From NCBI GenBank assembly GCA_963204915.1, contig CAUJHS010000017.1:62001-126000 (forward strand): DNA of 64,000 bases, in the 5' to 3' direction. The notes under the pieces are model-generated. The model searched no databases and was not told where the DNA came from. It worked only from the letters and a program-made list of their open reading frames with translations. The DNA is from Planctomycetota bacterium (GTDB taxonomy: Bacteria; Planctomycetota; Planctomycetia; Pirellulales; Pirellulaceae). This document shows, one piece after another, positions 9,073 to 18,850 of the stretch. Position 1 is the stretch's first letter. Every line of letters begins with the position of its first letter. The position numbers and the translations under genes were made by a program.

Positions 9073-10071
9073 ATGATTCAAACCACCGTGGTTGGAAGCT
9101 ACCCCGTGCCCACGTGGCTGCGCGTGTTCAGCACGCGAGAAAGTTTGCGCGACGCCATTCTGGCCGTGATCAAAACGCAAGAACTGGTTGGGATCGACGT
9201 CGTGGCCGACGGCGAACTTTACCGGTGGGACATCAACCACGCCGAAACCAACGGCATGATCGACTACTTCGTCAAACCACTCGACGGAGTCAATTCGTTG
9301 CTTTCACGCGAACAACTCGAACGTTGGCGCTCCAAACCCGGCAATGAGTTCCGCGCTAAACCGCCGGGCGTGGTAATAGGCGCCTTAGGCGCGGGGCAGC
9401 TCAATCTTGCGGAAGACTATGCGCTGTACCGGAATCTGACGGCGCTGCCGAAGAAGTTCACGGTGACCAGCCCCTACATGCTTGCCAAAATGTTGGCGGA
9501 CGAGCATTACTATAACCTCGAAGATCTGGTGCTGACGCTGTCCGAAGTGTTGCGAGACCAGGTCGCGGGCATCGACGCCGACATAATCCAGGTCGACGAA
9601 GCCAACGTCACGGGACACGCCGAAGACGGGCCGATTGCCGCGGCGGGAATCAATCGCGTGCTCGAAGGCGTGCAGCGTGAAAAAGCCGTGCACCTGTGTT
9701 ACGGCAACTACGGAGGCCAGACGATTCAAAAAGGCGCTTACGAAAAGCTGATTGGATTCCTCAATGCGTTGAACGCCGATCACGTCGTGCTGGAAATCGC
9801 GCGTCGGCCCGAAGTTGAACTGACGTTGCTCAAGGACGTGAAACCCGAGATCGGTCTCGGAATTGGCGTGATCGACATCAAAGACAATGAAATCGAGACG
9901 CCGCAAACCGTGGCCCGGCGCATCGAGAAAGCCGCGCTAACGCTCGGCGTCGAGCGAATTCGCTATGTCCACCCCGACTGCGGGTTCTGGATGCTGCCGC
10001 GGAGCGTGGCCGACGGCAAGATGCGCGCCCTTGTGGCCGGCCGCAATTTGTTTGAAGGACGCCAGGTCTAA
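9073..10071 (+). CDS. MetE C-terminal-domain-like (cobalamin-independent methionine synthase family) protein
   Basis: A 332-residue protein matching only the catalytic C-terminal half of MetE (usually about 750 residues). It begins with the family hallmark TTVVGSYPVPTWL. Candidate zinc ligands are His and Cys in VHLCYGNYGG, the Glu in VVLEIARRPE, and Cys in HPDCGFWMLPR. Short homologues like this occur in archaea and in bacterial catabolic operons; they transfer methyl groups from unknown donors or have drifted to other thiol or C-C chemistry. The ATG at 9073 has AGGAG seven bases upstream, so it is preferred over the TTG at 9031. The close enolase-superfamily neighbour argues for a joint small-molecule pathway rather than general methionine synthesis. 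Confidence 0.85.
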   Translation: MIQTTVVGSYPVPTWLRVFSTRESLRDAILAVIKTQELVGIDVVADGELYRWDINHAETNGMIDYFVKPLDGVNSLLSREQLERWRSKPGNEFRAKPPGVVIGALGAGQLNLAEDYALYRNLTALPKKFTVTSPYMLAKMLADEHYYNLEDLVLTLSEVLRDQVAGIDADIIQVDEANVTGHAEDGPIAAAGINRVLEGVQREKAVHLCYGNYGGQTIQKGAYEKLIGFLNALNADHVVLEIARRPEVELTLLKDVKPEIGLGIGVIDIKDNEIETPQTVARRIEKAALTLGVERIRYVHPDCGFWMLPRSVADGKMRALVAGRNLFEGRQV

Positions 10072-10129
10072 CGAAGTCCGACTTCATCGCGCCAAGACCA
10101 AGAACGCGTGGCGCCGCACCGGCGCGAAT

Positions 10130-11557
10130 TTACACGCGAAGCTCGGCTTCGTCCGCGAGTTGATCTTGATAACGCTGGCGAATTGGAGCGACAACTTCCG
10201 CGAGGAATTCGTCGACTTGCTCGGGCGCGCGCCCGACATATTTGCGAGGGTCCATCTCGCTGTGTAAGTCGACGCCAGCGAAGGCGTCGTCGCGGGCCAA
10301 CCGCTCCAACAGATCGTTCTCGGCGCCTTCCCTTTTGACTTGCCCCGCGGCGTCTTGACTGTGCTGACGGATTCGTTCGTGCAGTTCTTGTCGATCGCCG
10401 CCACGCGCGACGGCCGCCATCATCAGGTTCTCGGTCGCCATGAAGGGTAGTTCGGCTTGAAGATTCTTAGCGATGACGCGCGGATAAACGACCAACCCCG
10501 ACGCCACGTTTTGATACAGCAACAACACGGCGTCGATCGCCAGAAACGCCTGCGGCAACACGAGGCGCCGGTTGGCGCTATCGTCCAGCGTGCGCTCCAT
10601 CCATTGCGTGGCGAAGGTCGCCGCGGCGCTCGACTGCAAGCTCATCACGAACCGCGACAAGGCGCATATCCTTTCGCTGCGCATCGGGTTGCGTTTATAC
10701 GCCATCGCCGACGAGCCAATCTGCTCTTTTTCGAAGGGCTCCTCCATTTCTTTGCGACTGGCCAGCAGTCGCAAATCGGTCGCGGCCTTGTGAGCGCTTT
10801 CGGCAATGCCCGCCAGCACGTCGATCACTTGAGCGTCGATTTTGCGGGAATAGGTTTGACCGGTGACGGCGTACGTTTCGGCGAACCCCATCTTGGCGGC
10901 CACGCGTCGTTCCAGTTCTCGCACTTTATCGTGATCTCCGTCAAAAAGTTGCAAGAAACTGGCTTGCGTGCCCGTGGTGCCTTTGGTGCTACGGGCTTTG
11001 AGCGATGCAATGCGGCGCTCCACTTCCTCCAAATCGAGGGTCAAATCGTAAGCCCACAAGCACGCGCGTTTACCCACCGTTGTGGGCTGCGCCGGCTGAA
11101 GGTGCGTAAACGCCAGACAGGGCAAATCGCGATAATCCCGGGCGAACTCGCCCAAGCGATGAATGACCGCGGCCAGGCGCCTTGCGATCCGTTGCAAACC
11201 CTCGCGCAGCAAGATCAGGTCCGTATTGTCGGTGACATAACAACTGGTGGCGCCAAGATGAATGATCGGCCGCGCCGTAGGGCAGACATCGCCATAGGCG
11301 TGGACATGAGCCATCACGTCATGCCGGAGACGTTTTTCGTGCGCAGCGGCTGCCGCAAAGTCGATGTGGTCGATCTGGCCACGGAGTTCGTCGATCTGTT
11401 CCTGCGAAATGGGCAACCCCAGTTCGCGCTCGGCTTCGGCCAGCCACACCCACAGCTGCCGCCACGTGCTGAACTTACGTTGATCGCCCCAAAGGCGCCC
11501 CATTTCTGAAGAAGAATAGCGGCGAATGAGCGGGTTTTCGTAAAAATCGTGCGACAT
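10130..11557 (-). CDS. purB: Adenylosuccinate lyase
   Basis: A 475-residue fumarase/aspartase-superfamily lyase. It cleaves adenylosuccinate to AMP and fumarate, and SAICAR to AICAR, in purine synthesis. The signature loop [17 protein letters not shown], which carries the catalytic serine, is present, as are an N-terminal [24 protein letters not shown] segment of PurB type and [12 protein letters not shown]. The length is normal for the bacterial/animal-type long form. ATG 11557 gives the usual N-terminus; the frame is open further upstream without support. It lies 79 bases downstream of the kdgK-like gene on the same strand and converges with the MetE-like gene across a 58-base gap. Confidence 0.95.
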   Translation of the reverse strand: MSHDFYENPLIRRYSSSEMGRLWGDQRKFSTWRQLWVWLAEAERELGLPISQEQIDELRGQIDHIDFAAAAAHEKRLRHDVMAHVHAYGDVCPTARPIIHLGATSCYVTDNTDLILLREGLQRIARRLAAVIHRLGEFARDYRDLPCLAFTHLQPAQPTTVGKRACLWAYDLTLDLEEVERRIASLKARSTKGTTGTQASFLQLFDGDHDKVRELERRVAAKMGFAETYAVTGQTYSRKIDAQVIDVLAGIAESAHKAATDLRLLASRKEMEEPFEKEQIGSSAMAYKRNPMRSERICALSRFVMSLQSSAAATFATQWMERTLDDSANRRLVLPQAFLAIDAVLLLYQNVASGLVVYPRVIAKNLQAELPFMATENLMMAAVARGGDRQELHERIRQHSQDAAGQVKREGAENDLLERLARDDAFAGVDLHSEMDPRKYVGRAPEQVDEFLAEVVAPIRQRYQDQLADEAELRV

Positions 11558-11636
11558 GGAGCCGGGTGGAAAAGGGAGCCTCCGAGGCGCGGGAATGGTC
11601 AGTCCACGGCGCCAGGTCAATTCGCAAAGCGGCGTT

Positions 11637-12725
11637 CTAGCGCTGCACGCGGCCGGAGGCGGCTCCGGCGGCTAGCGCGGCGACTTCCTCTTTGCTTACG
11701 TAGTTGAAATCGCCATGAATGGTATGCTTCAGACAACTTGCAGCCGTGGCGAAGCGAATCGCCTTACGTGGGTCGCCCAAATCCCCGTCACTAAAGGCGT
11801 AGAGCAAACCTGCGGCAAAGGAATCGCCGGCGCCGACGCGATCTACAATATCGCGAATTTCGTAGGGGCGATATTGGCCTAGTCCGTCGGTGGGGGCGAA
11901 GAACGCGCCGTCGGCCTCGACGTCGAATAGCATGGCGCCCCAGTTATTGTGGTCGGCCGAAATGCTTTCTCGCAGCGTGATGGCCACACGCGCCACGTTG
12001 GGGAATCGGGACACGATCTGCCGCGCCACCTGCTCGTACGCTTCCGCGGGAATGTGACCTTGTTCAATGTTGGCGCCTTCCGCGTGGATGCCAAGCACGC
12101 TCGCGGCGTCTTCCTCGTTCCCGATGACCAGATCGACATACGGCAGAATGAGCGACATACACTCCTGCGCTAATTGTTCGGCGGGGAAGCCAGGCCGCCA
12201 GCGCCAAAGTTTCTTGCGGAAATTCAAGTCACACGAGACGGTGACGCCTTTTTGCTTCGCTTGTTCCACTAACTCCAGCGTCGAGCGGTACGCCATCTCG
12301 CTAATGGCGGGGGTGATGCCCGTGACATGCAGCCAATTCACGCCGTGCAGCGCTTCGGCAAAGTTGTATTCCTCAGGGCGAGCCAGACTAATGGCGCTAT
12401 ACTCCCGATCGTACAACACCGTCGAGGCGCGTTGGTTGGCGCCTGTTTCTACAAAGTAGACGCCCATTCGGCCTTCCTGCCGCCATACAATGCGGCTCGT
12501 GTCGATATTGAGGCTTCGTAAACTTGCGACGACGCACTCCGAGAGGGCATGCCGGGGAAGCGCGGTCAGATACCGCGCTCTTCGACCAAACATGGCCAGC
12601 GACGCGCAGACGTTTGCTTCTCCTCCGCCCCAGGTCAGTTCGACCGTACCGGGCGCCGCCTGCCGCCAGCGCCGATGCCCCGGAGGCGCAACGCGCATCA
12701 TGATCTCGCCAAAACCCAAGAACAT
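11637..12725 (-). CDS. kdgK: PfkB-family sugar kinase, 2-keto-3-deoxygluconate kinase-like
   Basis: A 362-residue ribokinase-fold kinase. The N-terminal [25 protein letters not shown] and the C-terminal signature [16 protein letters not shown], with the catalytic Asp at about 301, identify the PfkB family. The N-terminal start [16 protein letters not shown] and the segment YDREYSAIS are of the KdgK subgroup, which phosphorylates 2-dehydro-3-deoxygluconate in uronate breakdown or the Entner-Doudoroff pathway. Substrate assignment is by similarity only; a fructokinase or other aldonate kinase is possible. No KDPG aldolase is adjacent. The ATG at 12725 begins the conserved N-terminus directly. 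It is followed by purB and preceded by the large cyclase gene, with a 149-base gap that may hold its own promoter. Confidence 0.85.
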   Translation of the reverse strand: MFLGFGEIMMRVAPPGHRRWRQAAPGTVELTWGGGEANVCASLAMFGRRARYLTALPRHALSECVVASLRSLNIDTSRIVWRQEGRMGVYFVETGANQRASTVLYDREYSAISLARPEEYNFAEALHGVNWLHVTGITPAISEMAYRSTLELVEQAKQKGVTVSCDLNFRKKLWRWRPGFPAEQLAQECMSLILPYVDLVIGNEEDAASVLGIHAEGANIEQGHIPAEAYEQVARQIVSRFPNVARVAITLRESISADHNNWGAMLFDVEADGAFFAPTDGLGQYRPYEIRDIVDRVGAGDSFAAGLLYAFSDGDLGDPRKAIRFATAASCLKHTIHGDFNYVSKEEVAALAAGAASGRVQR

Positions 12726-12874
12726 GCCGTGAAACTCCTCACAAGACGAGAGGGGATTGTCTTCGCAGAAAATACGCTAACGGCGCGTCTCGCCAGAATC
12801 AACCGGCCACGCAACCTGCAAATACGATCCTGCTGCGTTTGATGCGACTTTGCTGCGCAAAGCCGCTACCAAAT

Positions 12875-15800
12875 TCAGCCGTCCTGGCGAAACATACCTA
12901 CCTGGTGCGATAACTTCTTTACGGCGGCTTCGTGCCCGCTTCGGGCAGGATCGTCTTCCGGAAGCCGTAGGGCCAGCGCTTCGTGCGCCAACAGCTCTTC
13001 ATAGGGCATAGGTAGCGACTGCGCCTTCGCTATCGCTTGCCGCCATCGCTTCAGGGCGGGGCGGCGTCGACCTTGCAGCCACAAGCCAGCGCCTTGCCAC
13101 ACAAGCGCGATGGGACGCCCGATCGGGAAGATACGCGCATATCGGTTCAATGCCCTTTGCGCTTGGACGACGAGTTGTCCTCGCTCGGCCGCGTCGGATG
13201 TTGTTCCATGTTCAGCCAACCATAAAGCAGCGCGCGACAGGTTGGAGTATCCCGCCAGGGAGTAATGCCCGGTGGGAGAGCCAATTTCCGCCGCGAGTTG
13301 AAGTCCTGCGCGGAGCGATTGAAGGACCGAGGCTTCGTCGTCCAACTCGCTGTAAGCCCATGCGAGCAGCCCCCAGGCGCCCAAACGCGAAATGCGGTCT
13401 GTGTTTCTCTCGTACAAGGCGTGGGCGTCGCTCAAAAGTTCGACCGCGCGACTTGCCGCATGGCTCTCGCGCCGACGCAGGAGCCCTTCGGCGCTGCCGT
13501 TGAGTCCCCAGGCTTGCTGCAATTCATCACCGCGTTCCGCCGCGGCGCGGCGCAGGTTGTCCCAGGCGGTGTAGCCGCGGGGAATATCTCCGGCATAGTA
13601 AGCGCCTTGCGCGAGCGTCGCCATGTTTTCACCCCAACGGCGCCAGTCACCCAGGCGGCGGCAAATGGCGGCCGCCTCTTCCAGGTCGGCCTGAACCAAA
13701 GGAGCTTCGCCCACGCCCAAGGCGTAAAGGCTTGTCACTTCCAGCACCCAGGCCAACGTAGCGGGGTCGCCCACTTCTCGGCCGATTTGTTTCGCGCGCC
13801 GGGCGCACCTACGGGCCAGAGCATGCAATCCTGCTAAACCCGCCGAGATCGAATTGTTCGCGTAAGCGCGTGCAAGTTCCGGCGAAGGACCTGCGCGTTT
13901 GGCGTAATACAAGTTCGCCACGAGCGCTTGCACCAAGGCCAGTTTTTGGTTCGAAAGATAGTAAATCTCTGCTAACGATTCATAGGCCCTTGTGATTTCC
14001 AAATCGCGCGATAGCGCGGCGTCGTTGGGCGCGTGGCGTGGCGCCGCCGTTCTAGACCGCGCCAAGTCTGGCGTTTGTTGCACCAAGTGTGAAAGCAGTT
14101 TCCTGGCCAGCCCGAGCGAGGATTCCGGGGGCGACGCATCGTGCAAATGCAGCGACATTAACAGGCGCCGCCGACTTTCCGCGAGTCGGCCCAGGCCCAA
14201 GTGTGCGTCGCCCAAACGGCGTTCCCAAGCGGCCCGGCGTGCGGCAGGCGTTCCAAGGGTCTCGCTTTCATCCAACTCCAAGGCGCGGCGGAAGAGCGCG
14301 ATGGCTTCGTGATAGGCGCCGCTGTCCAACGCGTGTTGCCCTGCTTTTTCCAAGTAGTTCAACGCGCGCGACGGTTCGCCCGCATTCCGCCAGTGATGGG
14401 CCAGCGTGGCGTACGTTTGCGGCGCGATTTCTGGATCGGACGACTCTCGCCACTGCGCCACGGCGCGGTGCAGTGTTTTCCGTTGATGAAACAACAACAG
14501 GTTATACGCCGCCTCATGCGCCAGCGCATGTCGAAACAGATAACTCAGGTCCGGTTCGGGAATTTCGACTTGCACAATTTGCGAACGGAGTGCGGCGCCA
14601 AGGTGATCGCGCAGTCGCGGACGGTCGGGCTCCACCGGATACACGGCATGCAAGGTTAGGTACGGAAAGTGACGGCCAATGACGCTGGCCACCTTCACGG
14701 TGAGTTGTTCCGGCGGAGCTAAACGATCAAGACGGCTCGTAATCACCCCGTGCAGCGTGTCAGGAAAGTCCAGCGTGTGAAGCTCTCCCAGTCCGTCCGA
14801 GGCGCGGCATTTTCCATTCACAATTTCCAGTTGGCCCGTGTCTCGCAACGCGTAGGCCATTTCCTCGGTATACAAGGGGTTCCCCTCAGCGCGGCGCAAG
14901 ATAAAATCGCCGATGCGCGACGGGAGCGACGGCACGCCCAAACGACGACACGCCAGCCGTAGGGCCTCGTCGTCGGGTAGTGGCGAAAGCACGACGCGGC
15001 GACAACGATCGCTTTCAACCATACGAGACCAGGACGCCGAGAGCGGCTCCGAAGCAGGACGTTGCCCAAGTACCAACAATACGGGGGCGGGCAATCGCGA
15101 GGTGATCTCGGCAAGCTCCCATGATGCAGAGTCCAGCCAGTGAACGTCATCGAGCACGACAATGAGCGGTTGGCGGCGCGCTTCGGCGTGCAGCAGCTCG
15201 GCAAGCAGCCGGCGCGTGTTCTCGCCGCGTACGCGTCCGGTCATGTGGACCGTCAAGTCGTTCTCTGGCAAATCAGCCGGGAGCACCGCGCGTAGCAACG
15301 GGCTCCATTCGGTGAACTCGGGAAACGTTTGCAAACGGTTCTCAATACGTCGTCGCGCCTCGTGCCCCGGTGTGGTCGCGTCGATCTGAAACAACGCTTC
15401 AAAGATATGGCGCCAAGCGTAGTACAGCGTGGTCGTCTCCAAAGCGTCGGCTTGTCCTTGCAATGCCGCGACGTTCTCATCTACGGCGCGCCGCAGCCAG
15501 GCAGAAATGAGATGCGATTTGCCGACGCCGGGCTCCCCCTCGACAATCAAGGTTCGGGCCTCGCCTTGAGCGAGCACGTAACGCAGTTCTTCGGAAAGTT
15601 GCTCCAATTCGGCGTGGCGGCCGACCAATTCAACGGCGGCGGTTCCCGCAGGGTCGCGCGGCGTAACCGGCCGATACACCGCCAGCGAGGTGGACTTGCC
15701 CTTGAGCATCACGTGGGGGAGCGCCTCGAACTGCACGTGCTTTTGCGCGGCTTGCTGCGTGGCCTCATCGCAAAAGATGTCGCCCACGGCGGCTTGCATC

Positions 15801-17029
15801 AAACGGGCGGCGCGGTTCACAACATCGCCCAAGAGCGTGTATTCACGGCGCCGTTCGCCGCCGAAGGCGCCGCAGTAAACGCGCCCCGTAGCGACGCCAA
15901 TCGAGCCGTCGATTCCGTGTTCCCGAAGTTGCCGTTGCATCGCGAGCGCCGCTGCGGCGCCGCGGCGGGCATCGTCTTCGTGCGCCAAAGGAGGAAGTCC
16001 GAACGCTGCCAGTAATGCGGCGCCCTTCTCATCGACATTCAACTTGTTCACCGCGCCCTCATAGCGGTACAACTCGCGCTGCAGATACGTCATCAGCGTT
16101 TGGGCGCGGTCCAAGGGAGTGGCGGGGTTTAACTCGGGCAGGCTGATGAACAACACCGTCACGGTGCGCAGCTCTCCTAACCAGCCCGCTTGGCCGGCGG
16201 TAATCCGATCGGCCACGGCCGCGGGGACGTAAGAACGTAATCCTTCCGTCATCGAATCGTCCACCGTGACGAGCGGCTCCGTGGCGAGATGTGCGTCGCG
16301 CGGGCCGTCCTCCAGCGCCACGATGCCGCCGACTAACTGCGCGCCTTGATAGTCGGTTTGCAGAAACTTCCAGGCTTGCACGCTTGCTGTGGCCTGACCT
16401 GCTTCCGTCTGCCGTAGCGCCGCGAAGGCTTGTTGAAATGCTGAGCCGGAGATCAAAAACTCCCAGCGTTGGCATACGCCGCCCAGGTGCAGCGCCACCA
16501 AGGTTCCCGAGCCGATGGCGATCTTCATCGACAACCCCGAGGCTTCCTCGGCGCGCCATTGTGCAATGCGCGACTGGAGATCCAAGGCGCATGCGGCGGC
16601 GCGACGCGTGGCTTGTGCGATTTCGCTTTCGGCGCGACAAGGCCAGATGACAAGCAACGCGTCGCCGGCAAAACGAGCTACGTCGCCGCCGTGCGATTCG
16701 ACACACTTTACAACCCGACCGAAGAACGCGTTGAGGATCTCCGTCAAACGTTCGGCGCCCACCGCGCCTTCCTGAGCTAATTGCTCGGCGAGGGCCGTAA
16801 ATCCAGAGACATCGGCCACGAGCGCCGCGCCAGGCCACCGTTCGGCCAGCGGTGCATTGAGCGACTCGGGATGTTGGACCAATCGCCGCTTGATGAATTC
16901 GGGAACGAAGGGCGCTAGTTCCAGCGCTAAAGAAAACTCGGGCATGTCCATCCCAATCGGCGAAGCGTCGCGTTCAATCTGCGTGTCCTGTTTTGCCGGG
17001 CAGGTTGCCCAGCGTGCCGAAGAAACCAT
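12875..17029 (-). CDS. Soluble-adenylyl-cyclase-like tandem class III cyclase / AAA ATPase / TPR protein
   Basis: A 1384-residue cytosolic protein. Cyclase domain 1 (about 65-230) has metal-binding Asp73 in ADVSGF and Asp123 in RFAGDALL. Cyclase domain 2 (about 288-450) has lost the first metal Asp (VLFISLPEL) but keeps Lys329 (VNKLN), Thr398 (EYTLLG), Asn405 and Arg409 (NRAAR). The pair therefore builds one composite site, domain 1 giving metals and domain 2 giving substrate and transition-state contacts, as recalled for mammalian soluble adenylyl cyclase (sAC); Thr at the adenine position marks class IIIb. A P-loop ATPase follows (GEPGVGKS at 498-505, Walker B LIVVLDDVHWLDS), then about 700 residues of TPR-like helices. 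Likely product cAMP, controlled by the ATPase/TPR part. Start uncertain: ATG 17029 or ATG 16951; a TTG at 17101 would overlap polX. Confidence 0.85.
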   Translation of the reverse strand: MVSSARWATCPAKQDTQIERDASPIGMDMPEFSLALELAPFVPEFIKRRLVQHPESLNAPLAERWPGAALVADVSGFTALAEQLAQEGAVGAERLTEILNAFFGRVVKCVESHGGDVARFAGDALLVIWPCRAESEIAQATRRAAACALDLQSRIAQWRAEEASGLSMKIAIGSGTLVALHLGGVCQRWEFLISGSAFQQAFAALRQTEAGQATASVQAWKFLQTDYQGAQLVGGIVALEDGPRDAHLATEPLVTVDDSMTEGLRSYVPAAVADRITAGQAGWLGELRTVTVLFISLPELNPATPLDRAQTLMTYLQRELYRYEGAVNKLNVDEKGAALLAAFGLPPLAHEDDARRGAAAALAMQRQLREHGIDGSIGVATGRVYCGAFGGERRREYTLLGDVVNRAARLMQAAVGDIFCDEATQQAAQKHVQFEALPHVMLKGKSTSLAVYRPVTPRDPAGTAAVELVGRHAELEQLSEELRYVLAQGEARTLIVEGEPGVGKSHLISAWLRRAVDENVAALQGQADALETTTLYYAWRHIFEALFQIDATTPGHEARRRIENRLQTFPEFTEWSPLLRAVLPADLPENDLTVHMTGRVRGENTRRLLAELLHAEARRQPLIVVLDDVHWLDSASWELAEITSRLPAPVLLVLGQRPASEPLSASWSRMVESDRCRRVVLSPLPDDEALRLACRRLGVPSLPSRIGDFILRRAEGNPLYTEEMAYALRDTGQLEIVNGKCRASDGLGELHTLDFPDTLHGVITSRLDRLAPPEQLTVKVASVIGRHFPYLTLHAVYPVEPDRPRLRDHLGAALRSQIVQVEIPEPDLSYLFRHALAHEAAYNLLLFHQRKTLHRAVAQWRESSDPEIAPQTYATLAHHWRNAGEPSRALNYLEKAGQHALDSGAYHEAIALFRRALELDESETLGTPAARRAAWERRLGDAHLGLGRLAESRRRLLMSLHLHDASPPESSLGLARKLLSHLVQQTPDLARSRTAAPRHAPNDAALSRDLEITRAYESLAEIYYLSNQKLALVQALVANLYYAKRAGPSPELARAYANNSISAGLAGLHALARRCARRAKQIGREVGDPATLAWVLEVTSLYALGVGEAPLVQADLEEAAAICRRLGDWRRWGENMATLAQGAYYAGDIPRGYTAWDNLRRAAAERGDELQQAWGLNGSAEGLLRRRESHAASRAVELLSDAHALYERNTDRISRLGAWGLLAWAYSELDDEASVLQSLRAGLQLAAEIGSPTGHYSLAGYSNLSRAALWLAEHGTTSDAAERGQLVVQAQRALNRYARIFPIGRPIALVWQGAGLWLQGRRRPALKRWRQAIAKAQSLPMPYEELLAHEALALRLPEDDPARSGHEAAVKKLSHQVGMFRQDG

Positions 17030-17070
17030 TGTACGTCGGACGGAAGTCGGTCGTCGAAACGATCGCCCGG

Positions 17071-18798
17071 CTACGTCAATAGTTTTTTGAACTGCGCCCA
17101 AGTGCGGGTGTTTGCGATGTCGGCCTTGGTCAACCCGGCGCGGCGGGCTTGCAGCACGCCGTATCGCATGTCGTGCAGACCCTCGGTGCTATGAGCATCG
17201 GTGGAAATCACAATCGGAACACCGTGCTCCTTGGCGGCGGCGCAGTGTACATCGTTCAGATCGAGCCGATAGGGGCTCGCGTTTAATTCCAAAAGTTTGT
17301 GGTGTTTGCGGGCGGCCTTAAATACCGCGTCGATGTCGACCGCATACGCCTCGCGCCGGTTAATTAAGCGCCCCGTCGGATGGGCCACGATGTCGACATG
17401 CGGATTCTCCAACGCTTCGAGAATTCGTTGCGTGATTTGTTCGCGCGACTGCCTTTGCCCGTAGTGGATGCTGGCGATGACCCAATCGGCTTGGGCAAGC
17501 ACCTCATCGGCGATATCCATGCCGCCTTTTTCCAGAATGTCGCACTCAACTCCCTTGAGGACGACGAGCGTTTTTTGCAACCGTTCGTTGAGTGCGTCAA
17601 TCTCTTTCCATTGCGCAAGCAGGCGTTTCTCATCCAACCCGCGGGCCATCGATACTCGCTTGGAATGATCGGTAATGGCGATGTACTTTAGTTTGTTGGC
17701 GATCGCCGCTTGAGCCATTTCCTCGAGCGACGCCTTACCATCGCTCTCCGTGGTATGCATGTGTAGGTCGCCGCGAATGTCGTCCAGCTCCACCAGTTTC
17801 GGGAGTTCGCCTGCGTTAGCCCATTCGAATTCCTGGCGGCCTTCGCGAATCTCGGGCGGAAACCACGGCAAGTCCAGCGCGGCGTATACTTCTTCCTCGG
17901 TAGCTCCGGCAATCTGGATTTCCTGTTCGCCTTGAACACGAAACACGCCGTATTCGTTAATCTTCAAGCCGCGGTCTTTGGCCAGCCCGCGAATCTTGAT
18001 GTTATGCGCCTTGGAGCCGGTAAAATACTGGAGCGCCGCACCGAATGACTCGCGCGGGACCACGCGCAAGTCGATTTGAAAACCAGTACCCACGCGGACC
18101 GCCATCTTCGTGTCGCCGCGCGCCAAAACTTTGTTCACGGTTTCAAAGGTTGCGAAGTGGTCCATCACCTCTTCCGGGTCGGACGAGACGACGAGGAAGT
18201 CGAGGTCGCCCACGGTTTCTTTGCCGCGCCGGTAGCTGCCAGCCGCTTCAATTTTCTCCAGCGATTTGCAAGCGCGCAGGTGCTGTATGAGCGATTGCGC
18301 CAGGTCGTCCGCCTTGTACCAGTACAGGCGTTCCTCGGCGGCCGACGCGATGGTCAAACCTTCGAGTATGGTCTTTTCGGTCGTGGCGCCAAAGCCTTTC
18401 AGGGCGCGCACTTTGCCTTCTTCGCACGCTTTTTTTACATCGTCCAACGACTGCACCCCTAGTTCGCGATGCAACGCCGCGGCTTTCTTGGGCCCCAAAC
18501 CGGGAATGCGCATCAGCGCCAAGACGCTATGGGGAACCTTTTGCAACAACTCTTGATGTTGCGGCAATTGGCCCGTTTGGCAAAGGGTGGCGATCTTTTG
18601 CGCCAGGTCCTCTCCAATGCCTTCTATCTCGGTCAGGTCGCGCTGAGGGTCGTCCACGATACCCGACACCGGCTCCGTCAAGTCGCGAATGGTTCGCGCC
18701 GCGTTGCGATATGCACGGACACGATAAGGGTTCGCATTTTGAAATTCGAGCAGATCGGCGATCTCGTCGAACACGTCGGCCACTTGCGAGTTCGTCAT
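17071..18798 (-). CDS. polX: Family X DNA polymerase with PHP domain
   Basis: A 575-residue repair polymerase. Residues 1-80 form the lyase-like helical domain (MTNSQVADVFDEIADLLEFQ), followed by helix-hairpin-helix segments (RIPGLGPKKAAALHRELG). The palm has GSYRRG at 187-192 with metal ligands Asp198 and Asp200 (GDLDFLVV) and a third Asp at 243 (FQIDLRVVP). The C-terminal PHP phosphoesterase begins at DLHMHTTESDG (His346, His348) and continues through ITDHSKR and STDAHS, typical of bacterial PolX with 3'-5' exonuclease and AP-site activity in base excision repair. ATG 18798 has AAAGGA upstream and gives the usual N-terminus. It sits 52 bases after the TGS GTPase gene and 41 before the cyclase start. 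Confidence 0.95.
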   Translation of the reverse strand: MTNSQVADVFDEIADLLEFQNANPYRVRAYRNAARTIRDLTEPVSGIVDDPQRDLTEIEGIGEDLAQKIATLCQTGQLPQHQELLQKVPHSVLALMRIPGLGPKKAAALHRELGVQSLDDVKKACEEGKVRALKGFGATTEKTILEGLTIASAAEERLYWYKADDLAQSLIQHLRACKSLEKIEAAGSYRRGKETVGDLDFLVVSSDPEEVMDHFATFETVNKVLARGDTKMAVRVGTGFQIDLRVVPRESFGAALQYFTGSKAHNIKIRGLAKDRGLKINEYGVFRVQGEQEIQIAGATEEEVYAALDLPWFPPEIREGRQEFEWANAGELPKLVELDDIRGDLHMHTTESDGKASLEEMAQAAIANKLKYIAITDHSKRVSMARGLDEKRLLAQWKEIDALNERLQKTLVVLKGVECDILEKGGMDIADEVLAQADWVIASIHYGQRQSREQITQRILEALENPHVDIVAHPTGRLINRREAYAVDIDAVFKAARKHHKLLELNASPYRLDLNDVHCAAAKEHGVPIVISTDAHSTEGLHDMRYGVLQARRAGLTKADIANTRTWAQFKKLLT

Positions 18799-18850
18799 GC
18801 GTGTCCTTTGCGATCGTTCCTTGGCGCCAGAGTTTTCCGCCGTCGATGCG

